Shown here: piece by piece, positions 34,567 through 43,129 of the stretch
How the letters are laid out: every line of letters starts with the position of its first letter
How positions within the stretch are numbered: position 1 is the first letter of the stretch
NCBI GenBank assembly: GCA_902464295.1
Contig: CABQIW010000013.1
Location: 1 to 45,722 of the forward strand
DNA length: 45,722 bases
Origin: an uncultured Eggerthella sp.
Lineage (GTDB): Bacteria > Actinomycetota > Coriobacteriia > Coriobacteriales > Eggerthellaceae
Direction: 5' to 3'
Notes under the pieces: model-generated
Databases searched by the model: none
What the model saw: only the letters and a program-made list of their open reading frames with translations
What the model was told of the DNA's origin: nothing
Made by a program: the position numbers and the translations under genes

Positions 34567-36165
34567 ATGCTCATTGGCATTCCAAAGGAAATACGTGCAG
34601 GTCAAACGCTTGTCGCCGCTACGCCGAACACAGTACAGAAGCTCATCGCGCTCGGTTATACCGTCTCGGTCGAGCAAGGGGCAGGGGAACTTGCGAATTA
34701 TTTCGATCAGCAATTCGAAGAAGCCGGTGCCTCTTTGGTGAGCACCGCTGAAGCGTGGGCGGCCGACATCGTCGTCTGTCTCGATGCGCCTTCGCTCGAG
34801 CAGCTTGCTCTTATGAAGGAAGGAGCCACGCTCCTCTCGCGCCTCGATCCACAGAATAACGATGAACTGCTCGAAGCGTGCGCGAAGCGCAAGATCACGG
34901 CACTTGCGCTCGATGCGGTGCCCCGTATCTCTCGTGCGCAATCGCTCGACGTGCGCTCTTCACTCATGAACGTTGCTGGCTACCGTGCGGTCATCGAAGC
35001 TGCGAATGCCTTCGGTCGCCAATTCACCGGTGCCGTTACTGCAGCTGGTAGGGTGAATCCTGCGAAGGTCTATGTGATCGGCGTGGGTGTTGCTGGCCTT
35101 GCCGCTATCGGCACGGCTGGTTCGATGGGCGCTGAGGTGTTCGCTACCGATGTTCGTTCCGATGTGGCCGACCAGGTGCAATCGCTCGGCGCCACCTTCG
35201 TGGAGATCCCCGTTTCGCAAGAATCAACTGACGGCTATGCGCGTGAGCTCGATAAAGACGATCAGGCACGCACTCAAGAGGTGTACATGCACCAAGCTTC
35301 GAAGAGCGATATCGTCATCACCACAGCACAGGTTCCCGGTCGCCCTGCGCCGCTGTTGCTCACCGCTGAGGCCGTCTCGACCATGATGCCGGGTTCGGTC
35401 ATCGTGGATATGGGCGCATCCGATCTGGGCAGCAACTGTGCGCTCACGGAACCGGGCAAGGTCATCACCACCGAAAATGGTGTCATCATCATCGGCTATA
35501 CCGATCTGCCTGCGCGCTTGCCCGGGCAGGCTTCGCAGCTCTTCGGTCAGAACATCGTGAACTTGCTGAAGCTGGTCACGCCCGATAAGAACGGCCAGCC
35601 CGTTTGGAACGAGGATGACGTGGTCATCCGCGGCATGCTCACCACGCGTGATGGCCAGATCACGTGGCCGCCTCCGCCGGTGCAAGTTTCAGCGGCGCCT
35701 TCGCCCGGAGCGGCAACAGAAAAGGCTGCGCAACCTGCTGGGGCCGCCCAAACAAGCGCGAGCGATTCTGAACCTGCGCAAGCAGTTGAAGCCGCACCTT
35801 CCAAAAAGGAACCTTCCGCTTTTCGCAAATGGTGGTGGAAGATCGCGCTCGGCGCGCTTGCGGTATTGCTCATCGCTGCAGCACCCGCGCACATGTCGAG
35901 CCATTTCATGGTCTTCGTGCTCGCGTGCGTGGTCGGCTTCTACGTTATCACGGGCGTTTCCCATACGCTCCATACCCCGCTCATGTCGGAAACGAATGCG
36001 ATCTCAGGCATCATCATCGTTGGTGCCTTGTTGCAAATCAGCTCGGGCGATCTGCTCGTTACGGTGCTCGCTTTCATCGCGGTAGCGCTTGCTTCTATCA
36101 ATATCTTCGGTGGCTTCCTCGTTACGAGGCGAATGCTGAAGATGTTTGAAAGGAGCTCAGAATGA
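34567..36165 (+). CDS. pntA: NAD(P) transhydrogenase alpha subunit
   Basis: A 532-aa subunit of the proton-translocating transhydrogenase, which moves hydride between NADH and NADP+ at the cytoplasmic membrane. It opens with LIGIPKEIRAGQT, the family start, and has the NAD-binding GVGVAGLAAIGTAGSMGAEV and QVPGRPAP. A Pro/Ala/Glu-rich linker of about 55 residues joins domain I to four TM helices at the C-terminus, so the AA and AB parts are fused as in Escherichia coli. ATG at 34567 is preferred because GGGGTGA lies at proper distance; a GTG at 34555 abuts that site. Its stop overlaps the pntB ATG (ATGA). Confidence 0.95.
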   Translation: MLIGIPKEIRAGQTLVAATPNTVQKLIALGYTVSVEQGAGELANYFDQQFEEAGASLVSTAEAWAADIVVCLDAPSLEQLALMKEGATLLSRLDPQNNDELLEACAKRKITALALDAVPRISRAQSLDVRSSLMNVAGYRAVIEAANAFGRQFTGAVTAAGRVNPAKVYVIGVGVAGLAAIGTAGSMGAEVFATDVRSDVADQVQSLGATFVEIPVSQESTDGYARELDKDDQARTQEVYMHQASKSDIVITTAQVPGRPAPLLLTAEAVSTMMPGSVIVDMGASDLGSNCALTEPGKVITTENGVIIIGYTDLPARLPGQASQLFGQNIVNLLKLVTPDKNGQPVWNEDDVVIRGMLTTRDGQITWPPPPVQVSAAPSPGAATEKAAQPAGAAQTSASDSEPAQAVEAAPSKKEPSAFRKWWWKIALGALAVLLIAAAPAHMSSHFMVFVLACVVGFYVITGVSHTLHTPLMSETNAISGIIIVGALLQISSGDLLVTVLAFIAVALASINIFGGFLVTRRMLKMFERSSE

Positions 36166-37646
36166 ACGAGACGATTCTGGTGGTCGAAACCGTTACGACC
36201 GATACGGTAAACGCTGTTCAAGATGTGCTCTCACGCGGGCAGTCGCTCGCCTATATCGTTGCGGCGCTCTTGTTCATCCTTGCGCTCGCAGGACTTTCCA
36301 AGCAGAAGAGCGCGATGCGCGGCAACGTGCTCGGCATCATCGGCATGGTGGTGGCGCTCGCTATCGTCATCGTTGCAACCACCATCGAAGGCTTCCAATT
36401 CCCCGCCTATACCGTTGGGCTCATCATCGTGGCTATGCTCATCGGCGCAGCTATCGGTGTCTGGAAAGCACGTCGTGTCCAGATGACGGCCATGCCCGAA
36501 CTGGTGGCATTGCTCCATTCGTTCGTCGGTGCCGCCGCGGTGCTCGTAGGCATCAATTCCTTCCTCATGACCCCTGGCGATGGCTCTTACGATGGCGCCT
36601 TCCACATGGGTGAAGTGGGCATTGCGGTGTTCATCGGTGCAGTCACCTTCACGGGTTCGATCATCGCGAACTTGAAGCTTTCCGCGCGCATCTCGGGCAA
36701 ACCCCTCACGCTTCCTGGACGCAATCTATTGAATCTCATCATGGTCATCGTTTGCGTCGTGTGTATCGGCTGGTTCGTAGCTACCGAAGGCATCGCCGCA
36801 GGCACCTTGCCGCTCGTCATCCTCACGATCATCTCGCTCATTCTTGGTGCGCACCTTGTGCTCGCTATCGGTGGTGGCGATATGCCCGTGGTCATCTCGA
36901 TGCTCAATTCTTATTCGGGTTGGGCGGCGGCCATGGCAGGCTTCACGCTCGGAAACGACCTGCTCATCATCACGGGTGCACTTGTCGGCTCTTCCGGTGC
37001 CTACCTCTCCTACATCATGTGTCAAGGCATGAATCGTTCGTTCGTTTCGGTCATCTTGGGTGGATTCGGCAGCGATGGTGCGGTGTCCTCTTCGTCGCAG
37101 GCATCCTCGCTCGAGGGTCGTACGCACACCGAAGTAAGTCCCCAGCAGGTTGCGGATATGCTGAAGGCGGCAAAGCGCGTGGTCGTTTCTCCTGGCTATG
37201 GCATGGCGGTCGCGCAAGCGCAATTCCCAGTGGCTGAGCTCACTCGTAAGCTCATCGATCAAGGTGTGGATGTGAAGTTCGCTATCCATCCTGTTGCGGG
37301 ACGTATGCCCGGCCATATGAACGTGCTCTTAGCAGAAGCGAAGGTCCCTTACGACAACGTGTACGAGATGGACGAGATCAACGACGATTTCGGCGATGTC
37401 GATGTGGTGCTCGTCATCGGCGCGAACGATACGGTCAATCCTTCTGCCGCGACCGATGCTAATTCACCGATCGCGGGCATGCCGGTCATGCATGTGTGGG
37501 ATGCGAAGAAGGTCATCGTTTCGAAGCGTTCGATCGGCAATGCAGGATACGCGGGCGTGGAGAATCCGCTGTTCTATAACGAGAACACCGACATGCTCTT
37601 GGGTGATGCGAAGGATTCCGTCGAAGCGGTCATCAAAGCGCTCTAG
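36162..37646 (+). CDS. pntB: NAD(P) transhydrogenase beta subunit
   Basis: A 494-aa partner of PntA. About nine TM helices form most of the membrane domain (to about residue 265). Domain III follows, binding NADP(H): VVSPGYGMAVAQAQ, HPVAGRMPGHMNVLLAEA, DVVLVIGANDTVNP and SKRSIGNAGYAG are all the expected motifs. The 4-nt overlap with pntA implies coupled translation, and a strong terminator follows 30 nt after the stop. The enzyme supplies NADPH from NADH using the proton gradient. Confidence 0.96.
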   Translation: MNETILVVETVTTDTVNAVQDVLSRGQSLAYIVAALLFILALAGLSKQKSAMRGNVLGIIGMVVALAIVIVATTIEGFQFPAYTVGLIIVAMLIGAAIGVWKARRVQMTAMPELVALLHSFVGAAAVLVGINSFLMTPGDGSYDGAFHMGEVGIAVFIGAVTFTGSIIANLKLSARISGKPLTLPGRNLLNLIMVIVCVVCIGWFVATEGIAAGTLPLVILTIISLILGAHLVLAIGGGDMPVVISMLNSYSGWAAAMAGFTLGNDLLIITGALVGSSGAYLSYIMCQGMNRSFVSVILGGFGSDGAVSSSSQASSLEGRTHTEVSPQQVADMLKAAKRVVVSPGYGMAVAQAQFPVAELTRKLIDQGVDVKFAIHPVAGRMPGHMNVLLAEAKVPYDNVYEMDEINDDFGDVDVVLVIGANDTVNPSAATDANSPIAGMPVMHVWDAKKVIVSKRSIGNAGYAGVENPLFYNENTDMLLGDAKDSVEAVIKAL

Positions 37647-37675
37647 CACACTAGCACAGGCCCAGGCAGACACAA

Positions 37676-37699
37676 AAAAGGGGCTCTTCAGCCCCTTTT
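37676..37699 (+). terminator. rho-independent terminator of pntAB
   Basis: AAAAGGGGCT and AGCCCCTTTT are perfect arms around the loop CTTC, with the T-run as part of the 3' arm. It lies 30 nt after the pntB stop. On the minus strand the sequence is nearly symmetric, so it could also end the GltS unit. Confidence 0.9.
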
Positions 37700-37756
37700 C
37701 ATTTGAGTTGTGCGCAGCTTGCGCAGTGACGCGCGTTGCAATGCTCAGTGTTCGCC

Positions 37757-38065
37757 TTATTTGTCCGGCGTTCCGTTGAAGAGCGTGCGCGTCAGATCTG
37801 CTAGCATCCCGTGGTGCTTATGCTCGTGCTTCTCTTCGCAATCGGGATCCCACTCAGGGCATTTTCCCGTGTGGTATTCCGGCACGGCCACAGTGTCGAA
37901 GCTGATGCTGCTTTTATGGGGGCGCGCTTGATCCTTATGGAAATCGCCCTCAAGGTCAACTTTGCCCGTACGCACTTCAGGTACGGCAACATGGTCGGTA
38001 TAGACCTCGTGCACATGCCCTTCAGGCACAGATTCAGATGATCGTTTCGTTTGTTCTTCAGTCAT
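37757..38065 (-). CDS. small His-rich repeat protein downstream of GltS, unknown function
   Basis: A 102-aa, highly charged protein with no signal peptide or TM helix, which I do not recognise. It contains two copies of VAVPExxTGK (26-35 and 59-68) and a Cys/His cluster after the second copy: CPEWDPDCEEKHEHKHHG (69-86). This could bind a metal. ATG at 38065 has GAGGA 8 nt upstream and begins 13 nt after the GltS stop, so it is very likely co-transcribed with GltS. A cytoplasmic accessory or regulatory role for the transporter is an inference. Confidence 0.65.
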   Translation of the reverse strand: MTEEQTKRSSESVPEGHVHEVYTDHVAVPEVRTGKVDLEGDFHKDQARPHKSSISFDTVAVPEYHTGKCPEWDPDCEEKHEHKHHGMLADLTRTLFNGTPDK

Positions 38066-38078
38066 TGCTAACCATCCT

Positions 38079-39269
38079 CTATATCAAGTTGATGAAGAGC
38101 GTAATGCTCAAGCTGTTCATGAAGTCTGCGAACATACTACCGATGAGCGGGATCAAGAGGAAGGCCTTAACAGAAGGTCCATATTTATCGGTCAGAACCT
38201 GCATATTCGCCATGGCGTTCGGCGTTGCACCCATGCCAAAACCGCAGCTGCCAGCTGTGAGCACGGCCGCATCGTAGTCGCGCCCCATCGCGTTGAAGAT
38301 GACGAAGCGCGCGTAGAGTACCATGAAGACGAATTGGCAAGCGAGCAGGATGATCATCGGAAGTGCCAGGTCAGCCAGCTGCCAGAGCTTGAGCGTGATC
38401 ATCGCAATACCGAGGAACAGCGAAAGACAGATACCGCCCAGGTCGTTGATCTCGCCGATGCGGATGTCGATCTTGCCCGTGTATTCGCCGATGTTGCGCA
38501 TGATGGCGGCAACGATCATAGCGCCGATGTAGATCGGGAAGGTCATGCCGGTAAGCGAGAGTAGGTAGGAAACGAGCGTGCCGATGCCCATCGCGATGGC
38601 GAGCTGGTAGGCTGCCGGTGCATATTGGGAGATCGAGCGATGGTGCTTCTCCTCTTCTTCAACGAGCAGATCGTCGGTGCCCATCACGCGGGTCTTCAGA
38701 AGATCCTTCTTCTTGATAAGGTTATTGCCCAAAGGACCGCCGATGAGCGAGCCGGCAACCAGACCGAACGTTGCTGCCGCGGTGGCAACGGTGGTGGCTC
38801 CCGTTACTCCCATGTCTTCGAGCACAGGGCCGAACGCACCCGCTGTGCCGTGGCCACCAACCATGGAAATGGAGCCCGTTGCAAGGCCGATGAGCGGGTC
38901 AACGCCGATCACATTCGAGACCGCAACGGCGATCACGTCCTGCGCTTCGATAAGGAAGAGCACGCAGAACAAGAGAACGATCAGCGCTTTTCCGCCGCTC
39001 TTCAGCACCTTCACGTTCGCTTGGAAACCGACCGAGGTGAAGAAGATCACCATGCAGACGTTCTTAAGGGTATCGTCCCATTTGAAGTCAATGATGCTGG
39101 CAGCGTAGAGCACGCACGTGATGATCGAGAAGAGCAGGCCGCCTACTACTGGAGAAGGGATGCAGAGGCGGTCGAGCACCTTGATCTTGGTCTTGAGCCA
39201 AGCACCGATGAGCAGCGCCACAACAGCGATCGCAAGTGTTTGATACATATCGAGAGAAACTTGAGCCAT
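38079..39269 (-). CDS. gltS: sodium/glutamate symporter
   Basis: A 396-aa, 10-12-helix transporter of the GltS family, taking up glutamate with Na+. Family features: CIPSPVVGGLLFS near residue 40, GSISMVGGHGTAGAFGP in the first pore-loop half, and AVLTAGSCGFGMGATPNAMANM in the second, the two inverted reentrant repeats with GGHGT and GxGxTPxA. Length is usual. ATG at 39269 with AAGGATCA upstream. It is followed by the small His-rich gene and preceded, 103 bp away, by a TAXI binding protein on the same strand. Glutamate is the family substrate; the context might shift this. Confidence 0.93.
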   Translation of the reverse strand: MAQVSLDMYQTLAIAVVALLIGAWLKTKIKVLDRLCIPSPVVGGLLFSIITCVLYAASIIDFKWDDTLKNVCMVIFFTSVGFQANVKVLKSGGKALIVLLFCVLFLIEAQDVIAVAVSNVIGVDPLIGLATGSISMVGGHGTAGAFGPVLEDMGVTGATTVATAAATFGLVAGSLIGGPLGNNLIKKKDLLKTRVMGTDDLLVEEEEKHHRSISQYAPAAYQLAIAMGIGTLVSYLLSLTGMTFPIYIGAMIVAAIMRNIGEYTGKIDIRIGEINDLGGICLSLFLGIAMITLKLWQLADLALPMIILLACQFVFMVLYARFVIFNAMGRDYDAAVLTAGSCGFGMGATPNAMANMQVLTDKYGPSVKAFLLIPLIGSMFADFMNSLSITLFINLI

Positions 39270-39372
39270 AGGCTGATCCTTATAACGAGTCTTCCATCAG
39301 GTCTATCAGATAGGCAGGCGCATATGCCAAGCGCTCTGCATGCGCGCGTGATACACGCCTGCGCGTTGCCTG

Positions 39373-40392
39373 CTAGTCGTCTTGTCCTCCGCTGACGCTC
39401 TTTCCTTCATCGGAGGAATTCATCACATCCACCGTGATGTCGTTGTCGGCATAATAGGCAGCCGCTCCAGGATGGAACGCGATGGGAATGCCTTCCGTTG
39501 CCTCTTCAAGGGTGGGTTGCATCGAGCTCTTCAGCTTTTCCGCGAAGGGAATCTGCCCGTTGAAAAGAAGTTGCATGATGCTCTTCACCTGGTCTTCAGG
39601 CATATCGTTGCGCGCTACGACCACAGCACGCACACCCACCGTTTGTGCCGCTTCGCTCTGTCCTGCGTAGGTGTTGGCAGGGATCGTGCAAGGCGTGTAG
39701 TAGCTGTGACGCTTGGTGAGCACATTCACCGCGAACGGGTCGATCGAGAGCACGCGCACGCCGATGCTATCGGCCAGGTTGGTGACCGCTGGGGTAGGGA
39801 TAGCGGCCGTGATGAAGGCGGCATCGATCTTGCCCTCTTTCATCGCCTGAGCAGATTCGGAGAAGCTCAAGTATTCAGGGGTGAAATCGCTTTCTTGAAG
39901 GTTGTAGGCATCGAGCACTTGGAGCGCATTTTGCAGCACACCCGATTCACGTTCGCCCAAGCTTACGGTCTTGCCCGCAAGGTCCTCGATCGATTCGATC
40001 GGGCTGTCGGCAGGAACGATGATCTGGCACGCTTCGGTGTAGACCCCTGCTACGGCGCTATAGCCCGTATAGGCACCTGAATTCGAGAAGAAGCCTGTGC
40101 CGTTGTAGGCATCGTTCAAGGTGTCAGCCTGTACGATCGCCATATCGAGGAAGCCCTGCGAGAGCAAGCGAAGGTTCGCGCTCGAGCCTGCAGTGGTTTC
40201 GACGGTGATCGTGGGCACCTCTGCTTCGTTCTGGCTCTCATCAGCCAAAAGCGAGCCGAATTGATAGTACATGCCTTCGTTGTTGCCGGTGCCGAATTTC
40301 ACTTCCTTGCTTTGCGAGCACGCGCAGAGCAAGCACAGTGCGAACGCAAGCAGGAAAATAAGAGCAACGGTGCGCTTCTTGAGTTGAGTCAT
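39373..40392 (-). CDS. TAXI-family substrate-binding lipoprotein
   Basis: A 339-aa exported binding protein of the TAXI class, the binding-protein family of a TRAP-transporter subtype. The N-terminus is a lipoprotein signal ending in LCAC (lipid-anchored Cys25). Family motifs are KFGTGNNEGMYYQFG, ETTAGSSANLRLLSQG, DMAIVQADTLNDAYNG and LAGKTVSLGERESG. ATG at 40392 follows AGGA by 8 nt; a frame open back to 40497 has no signal-like sequence. No TRAP membrane subunit (fused DctQM) is in the window; the next gene on this strand is GltS. Known TAXI ligands include glutamate and dicarboxylates, so a TAXI plus GltS unit is plausible but unproven. Confidence 0.88.
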   Translation of the reverse strand: MTQLKKRTVALIFLLAFALCLLCACSQSKEVKFGTGNNEGMYYQFGSLLADESQNEAEVPTITVETTAGSSANLRLLSQGFLDMAIVQADTLNDAYNGTGFFSNSGAYTGYSAVAGVYTEACQIIVPADSPIESIEDLAGKTVSLGERESGVLQNALQVLDAYNLQESDFTPEYLSFSESAQAMKEGKIDAAFITAAIPTPAVTNLADSIGVRVLSIDPFAVNVLTKRHSYYTPCTIPANTYAGQSEAAQTVGVRAVVVARNDMPEDQVKSIMQLLFNGQIPFAEKLKSSMQPTLEEATEGIPIAFHPGAAAYYADNDITVDVMNSSDEGKSVSGGQDD

Positions 40393-40576
40393 AGAGCGAT
40401 CCTGTTCGAACGAGTATGAAAAATGGTAGGTCTTTACTTTACTAGAGTTTGCCTGATTTTTCGGTCTTAAAGCTTCGATTCGTCGATTGCTTAGCAACGA
40501 GCGCGCGCTTCACACGTGTCTTTGCACTTGATAAGGCGAAATGTGCGAATTTTCCCCAAGTCGCGGCGATTGTTTA

Positions 40577-40605
40577 TTGACAAGCCAAACATAGAAAACT
40601 ACGAT
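40577..40605 (+). promoter_or_regulatory. near-consensus sigma-70-type promoter of the enoyl-CoA hydratase-like gene
   Basis: A perfect -35 TTGACA (40577-40582) is separated by exactly 17 nt from a -10 TACGAT (40600-40605). Transcription would start near 40612, giving a leader of about 40 nt with GGAAGGGG before the ATG at 40652. This is the best promoter in the window. Confidence 0.8.
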
Positions 40606-40651
40606 GAATAAACGCTAAAACTATTAGTTTCAGAAATGGAAGGGGTAACGT

Positions 40652-41536
40652 ATGAGCGTTTACCAAGAGGCATATCACTTGCCAGAGTTTACCTACGATA
40701 AGTATGAGAAGCTGACGATCGAACAGCGCGGTCCGGTCTACATCTGCTCTTTCAACGATCCAGGTAACCTCAATGCAATGTCCTACGAGCAGATGGCAGA
40801 GTTCAACGACTTCCTGAACCTCGTTCGCTATGACAAGGATTGCCGCGTTATCGTTCTCACCGGCGAAGGCAAGTCCTTCTGCGCTGGCTTCAACCTGAAC
40901 GACCTGTTCCTCGATCCTCCTGAGGACATGGGCCGCATCCAGCGTGACTTCTATGTCATGCAGCGCATGTGCTCCGATCAGGTGCTCAACATGGCTAAGT
41001 GCGAGCAGCCCATCATCGGCGCTCTCAAGGGCTTCGCTGTTGGTGGCGGTCTTTCCATCGCTACTGCTTGCGATATGCGTATCCTCGGCGAATCCTTCAA
41101 GATGAACGCTGGTTACCTCTCCATCGGTTACACCGGCACCGACATGTCCGGTTCGTTCTATCTCCCGAAGATCGTCGGCTATGCACGTGCTTGCGAGATC
41201 CTCATGAACCCGCGCCGCTTCAAGGCTGAGACCCTCGCTGAGTGGGGCTATGCAGTCAAGGTCGTTCCGGATGAGGAAGTTGTGGAAGAAGCAGTCAAGC
41301 TGGCTGAGGAAATCTGCCGCGAGACTTCTCCGTTCGGTCTGCGTCTTACCAAGGAAGCACTCCAGAGCTCGCTCGACGGTCTCTCACTTGCCGACCAGGT
41401 CAAGATGGAGAACCGCAACCAGGTTCTCGCTGCGAACACCCAGGACGCTTACTGGGGCATGCAGAAGATGAACCCGAAGAACCGCGAAGAGGTCAAGGCT
41501 CATCCCGAGAAGTACGTTATCACGAACAACCTCTAA
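40652..41536 (+). CDS. enoyl-CoA hydratase/isomerase-family protein lacking the usual catalytic glutamates
   Basis: A 294-aa crotonase-fold protein acting on an acyl-CoA. The oxyanion hole is intact: CAGFNLNDL (around Phe80) and GFAVGGGLS (Gly131-132). The two glutamates of classical hydratases are absent: the GGGxE position is Ser135 and the PE position is Tyr155 (NAGYLSIG). The following GYTGTDMSGSFYLPKIVG resembles a crotonase subgroup of unclear chemistry. So it may be an isomerase or lyase, not a hydratase. Codon use is markedly biased to a few codons (ctc, aag, cgc, ggc, atc), pointing to high expression, in line with its promoter. Its own terminator makes it monocistronic. The family III CoA-transferase lies downstream. 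Confidence 0.86.
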   Translation: MSVYQEAYHLPEFTYDKYEKLTIEQRGPVYICSFNDPGNLNAMSYEQMAEFNDFLNLVRYDKDCRVIVLTGEGKSFCAGFNLNDLFLDPPEDMGRIQRDFYVMQRMCSDQVLNMAKCEQPIIGALKGFAVGGGLSIATACDMRILGESFKMNAGYLSIGYTGTDMSGSFYLPKIVGYARACEILMNPRRFKAETLAEWGYAVKVVPDEEVVEEAVKLAEEICRETSPFGLRLTKEALQSSLDGLSLADQVKMENRNQVLAANTQDAYWGMQKMNPKNREEVKAHPEKYVITNNL

Positions 41537-41608
41537 GCCATTTCTTCTTACGTTTTTGCCGCGTACGTTTGCACAACGCATTCGCCGTAGCGAACAACAT
41601 AAAAATGC

Positions 41609-41638
41609 AAAAGACCCGGCCTGTGCGTCGGGTCTTTT
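41609..41638 (+). terminator. rho-independent terminator after the enoyl-CoA hydratase-like gene
   Basis: AAAAGACCCG (41609-41618) and CGGGTCTTTT (41629-41638) are perfect 10-bp arms around a 10-nt loop, ending in a T-run. It isolates the gene from the CoA-transferase that follows. Confidence 0.9.
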
Positions 41639-41755
41639 GTTAGTCTTGGGCTATGACAAGTGATACGAACAGGCAATGCTGCAAACGCGATCGCGCGTGC
41701 TGAAGCAGGCGTCGCGTGCGAGCGTGAAGCAGTTTATGAAGGAAAAGGGGAGTGC

Positions 41756-42967
41756 ATGAAAGGTTTGGAAGGCATCAAGGTCGTCGAGCTCACCGGGTAC
41801 GTGGCAGCTCCAGCATGTCCGCGCATCTTAGGCGAGATGGGAGCGACCATCTACAAGATCGAACCGTTCACAGGCGATGAGTATCGCACCAATGGCCCGG
41901 GGTTCGGCATGCAGAAGACCGATATCGACGATCCTGCGTTCGACCTGGCATCCATGAACAAGGACTTCTTGAGCGTGAACCTGAAGGACCCGGAGGGTGC
42001 GGCGTTTGTCGAGAAGCTCCTAGCGGATGCCGATGTCATGATCACGAGCTTCCGCGACAACGCCTTAAAGAAGCTCGGACTCGACTACGAAGCGGTGCAT
42101 GCACGCCATCCTCACCTCGTCTGGGCGCAGATGCGCGGCTATGGGGAATACGGTCCTGAGCGCGACAGCAAGGGATTCGACACCACGGCCTACGGTGCGC
42201 GCGGCGGCTTCTTCGCCTCGTTGCCGCAAGCCGATAACTTCCAGCCCATCAACTGGCCGGCAGCGATCGGGGATTGGAACGCCTCGATGGCCCTTACCGC
42301 AGGCGTGCTCGGCGCTCTCGTGCGCAAGGATCGCACCGGGGAGGGCGACAAGGTGACGGTGAACCTGTACCACTGCGCGCTCTGGGCGATGCAGATCATG
42401 CTCGCCTCCACCCAGTTCGGCGATAAATGGCCGAAGTCTCGCTATAACGTCACCTGCCCGACGAACAACTCCTACCGCACCAAGGACGATGTGTGGTTCA
42501 TGATCTGCTACGGCAGCTACGACATCTTCTACGACCATGTCATGCGCTCGATCGGCCTCGATGACCTCATCGGTGACGAGCGCTACAACCGCTCTGCGGT
42601 GATCAACGATGGACGCGGCATCAACACCGAGGTCGTGAAGATCTTGGAGGACCAGTTCGCCACCCAGGATTGGGACTATTGGGAGCGCATCTTCAAGGAG
42701 AACGACTTCCCCTACCAGCGTCTCTATCAGGCCCAGGACATCTTGAACGATGAAGAGGCCTATGCAAACGACATCCTGCGCTCCGTCCACTACGACGCCT
42801 TCGGCGAGAAGGTCCTGCCTACCTCTCCGATCCGCTTCGAATCGATGGGAGATCCCGTGCTCAGGAAGAGCCGCCCGATCGGGTATGACACCGCACGCAT
42901 CATGGAGGCCTATGGCTACACGCCCGATGAGATCGAGCAGATGGATGGCACCTCGGTGCTCTGCTAT
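41756..42967 (+). repeat. direct repeat, copy 1 (1212 bp)
   Basis: Identical by eye to 44511-45722. Identity begins at the A of the start codon; the bases just before it differ (agtgc versus gttct). The end of the repeat is not seen because the window stops. Offset between copies is 2755 bp. Confidence 0.95.
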
Positions 42968-43033
42968 GGCGGCGAAGAGATGCCCGAATCGGTGTTCGTC
43001 CCCAGCTACGGGCCGCGCTCGAAGAGGGATTAA
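41756..43033 (+). CDS. family III CoA-transferase (CaiB/BaiF type), copy 1
   Basis: A 425-aa enzyme that moves coenzyme A between carboxylic acids. Family features: VVELTGYVAAPACPRILGEMGA at the start, NLKDPEG, GYGEYGPE and the catalytic aspartate in IGDWNAS (Asp173), then LVRKDRTGEGDKVTVNL. ATG at 41756 is chosen because GGAAAAGGGG precedes it and the identical copy 2 also begins there; open frame back to 41660 is not conserved. The sequence is base-for-base identical with 44511-45722 over the visible 1212 bases. Likely substrates are a small carboxylate and its acyl-CoA, with the crotonase-like gene upstream acting on the product; this is inference. It is closed by its own terminator. Confidence 0.9.
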   Translation: MKGLEGIKVVELTGYVAAPACPRILGEMGATIYKIEPFTGDEYRTNGPGFGMQKTDIDDPAFDLASMNKDFLSVNLKDPEGAAFVEKLLADADVMITSFRDNALKKLGLDYEAVHARHPHLVWAQMRGYGEYGPERDSKGFDTTAYGARGGFFASLPQADNFQPINWPAAIGDWNASMALTAGVLGALVRKDRTGEGDKVTVNLYHCALWAMQIMLASTQFGDKWPKSRYNVTCPTNNSYRTKDDVWFMICYGSYDIFYDHVMRSIGLDDLIGDERYNRSAVINDGRGINTEVVKILEDQFATQDWDYWERIFKENDFPYQRLYQAQDILNDEEAYANDILRSVHYDAFGEKVLPTSPIRFESMGDPVLRKSRPIGYDTARIMEAYGYTPDEIEQMDGTSVLCYGGEEMPESVFVPSYGPRSKRD

Positions 43034-43096
43034 CGCCTTGCTGCAAAAGCAAACTGCTCAAATTTAGGATCGCGAAGATAGCGGCCACAGGCAAGC

Positions 43097-43129
43097 AAAA
43101 GGCTCCGACAGGTATGTCGGGGCCTTTTT
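43097..43129 (+). terminator. rho-independent terminator of CoA-transferase copy 1
   Basis: AAAAGGC and TCCGACA form the left arm, TGTCGG(G) and GCCTTTTT the right arm around GGTA, with a T-run to 43129. It lies 63 nt after the stop. Confidence 0.88.

Noticed and set aside
38625..39395. Open frame of 256 codons opposite gltS
   Set aside because: Charged, non-membrane antisense translation of a clear transporter gene.
42065..42790. Open frame of 241 codons on the minus strand, repeated identically at 44820-45545
   Set aside because: It is repeated only because the CoA-transferase gene under it is duplicated; the plus-strand frame has the catalytic motifs.
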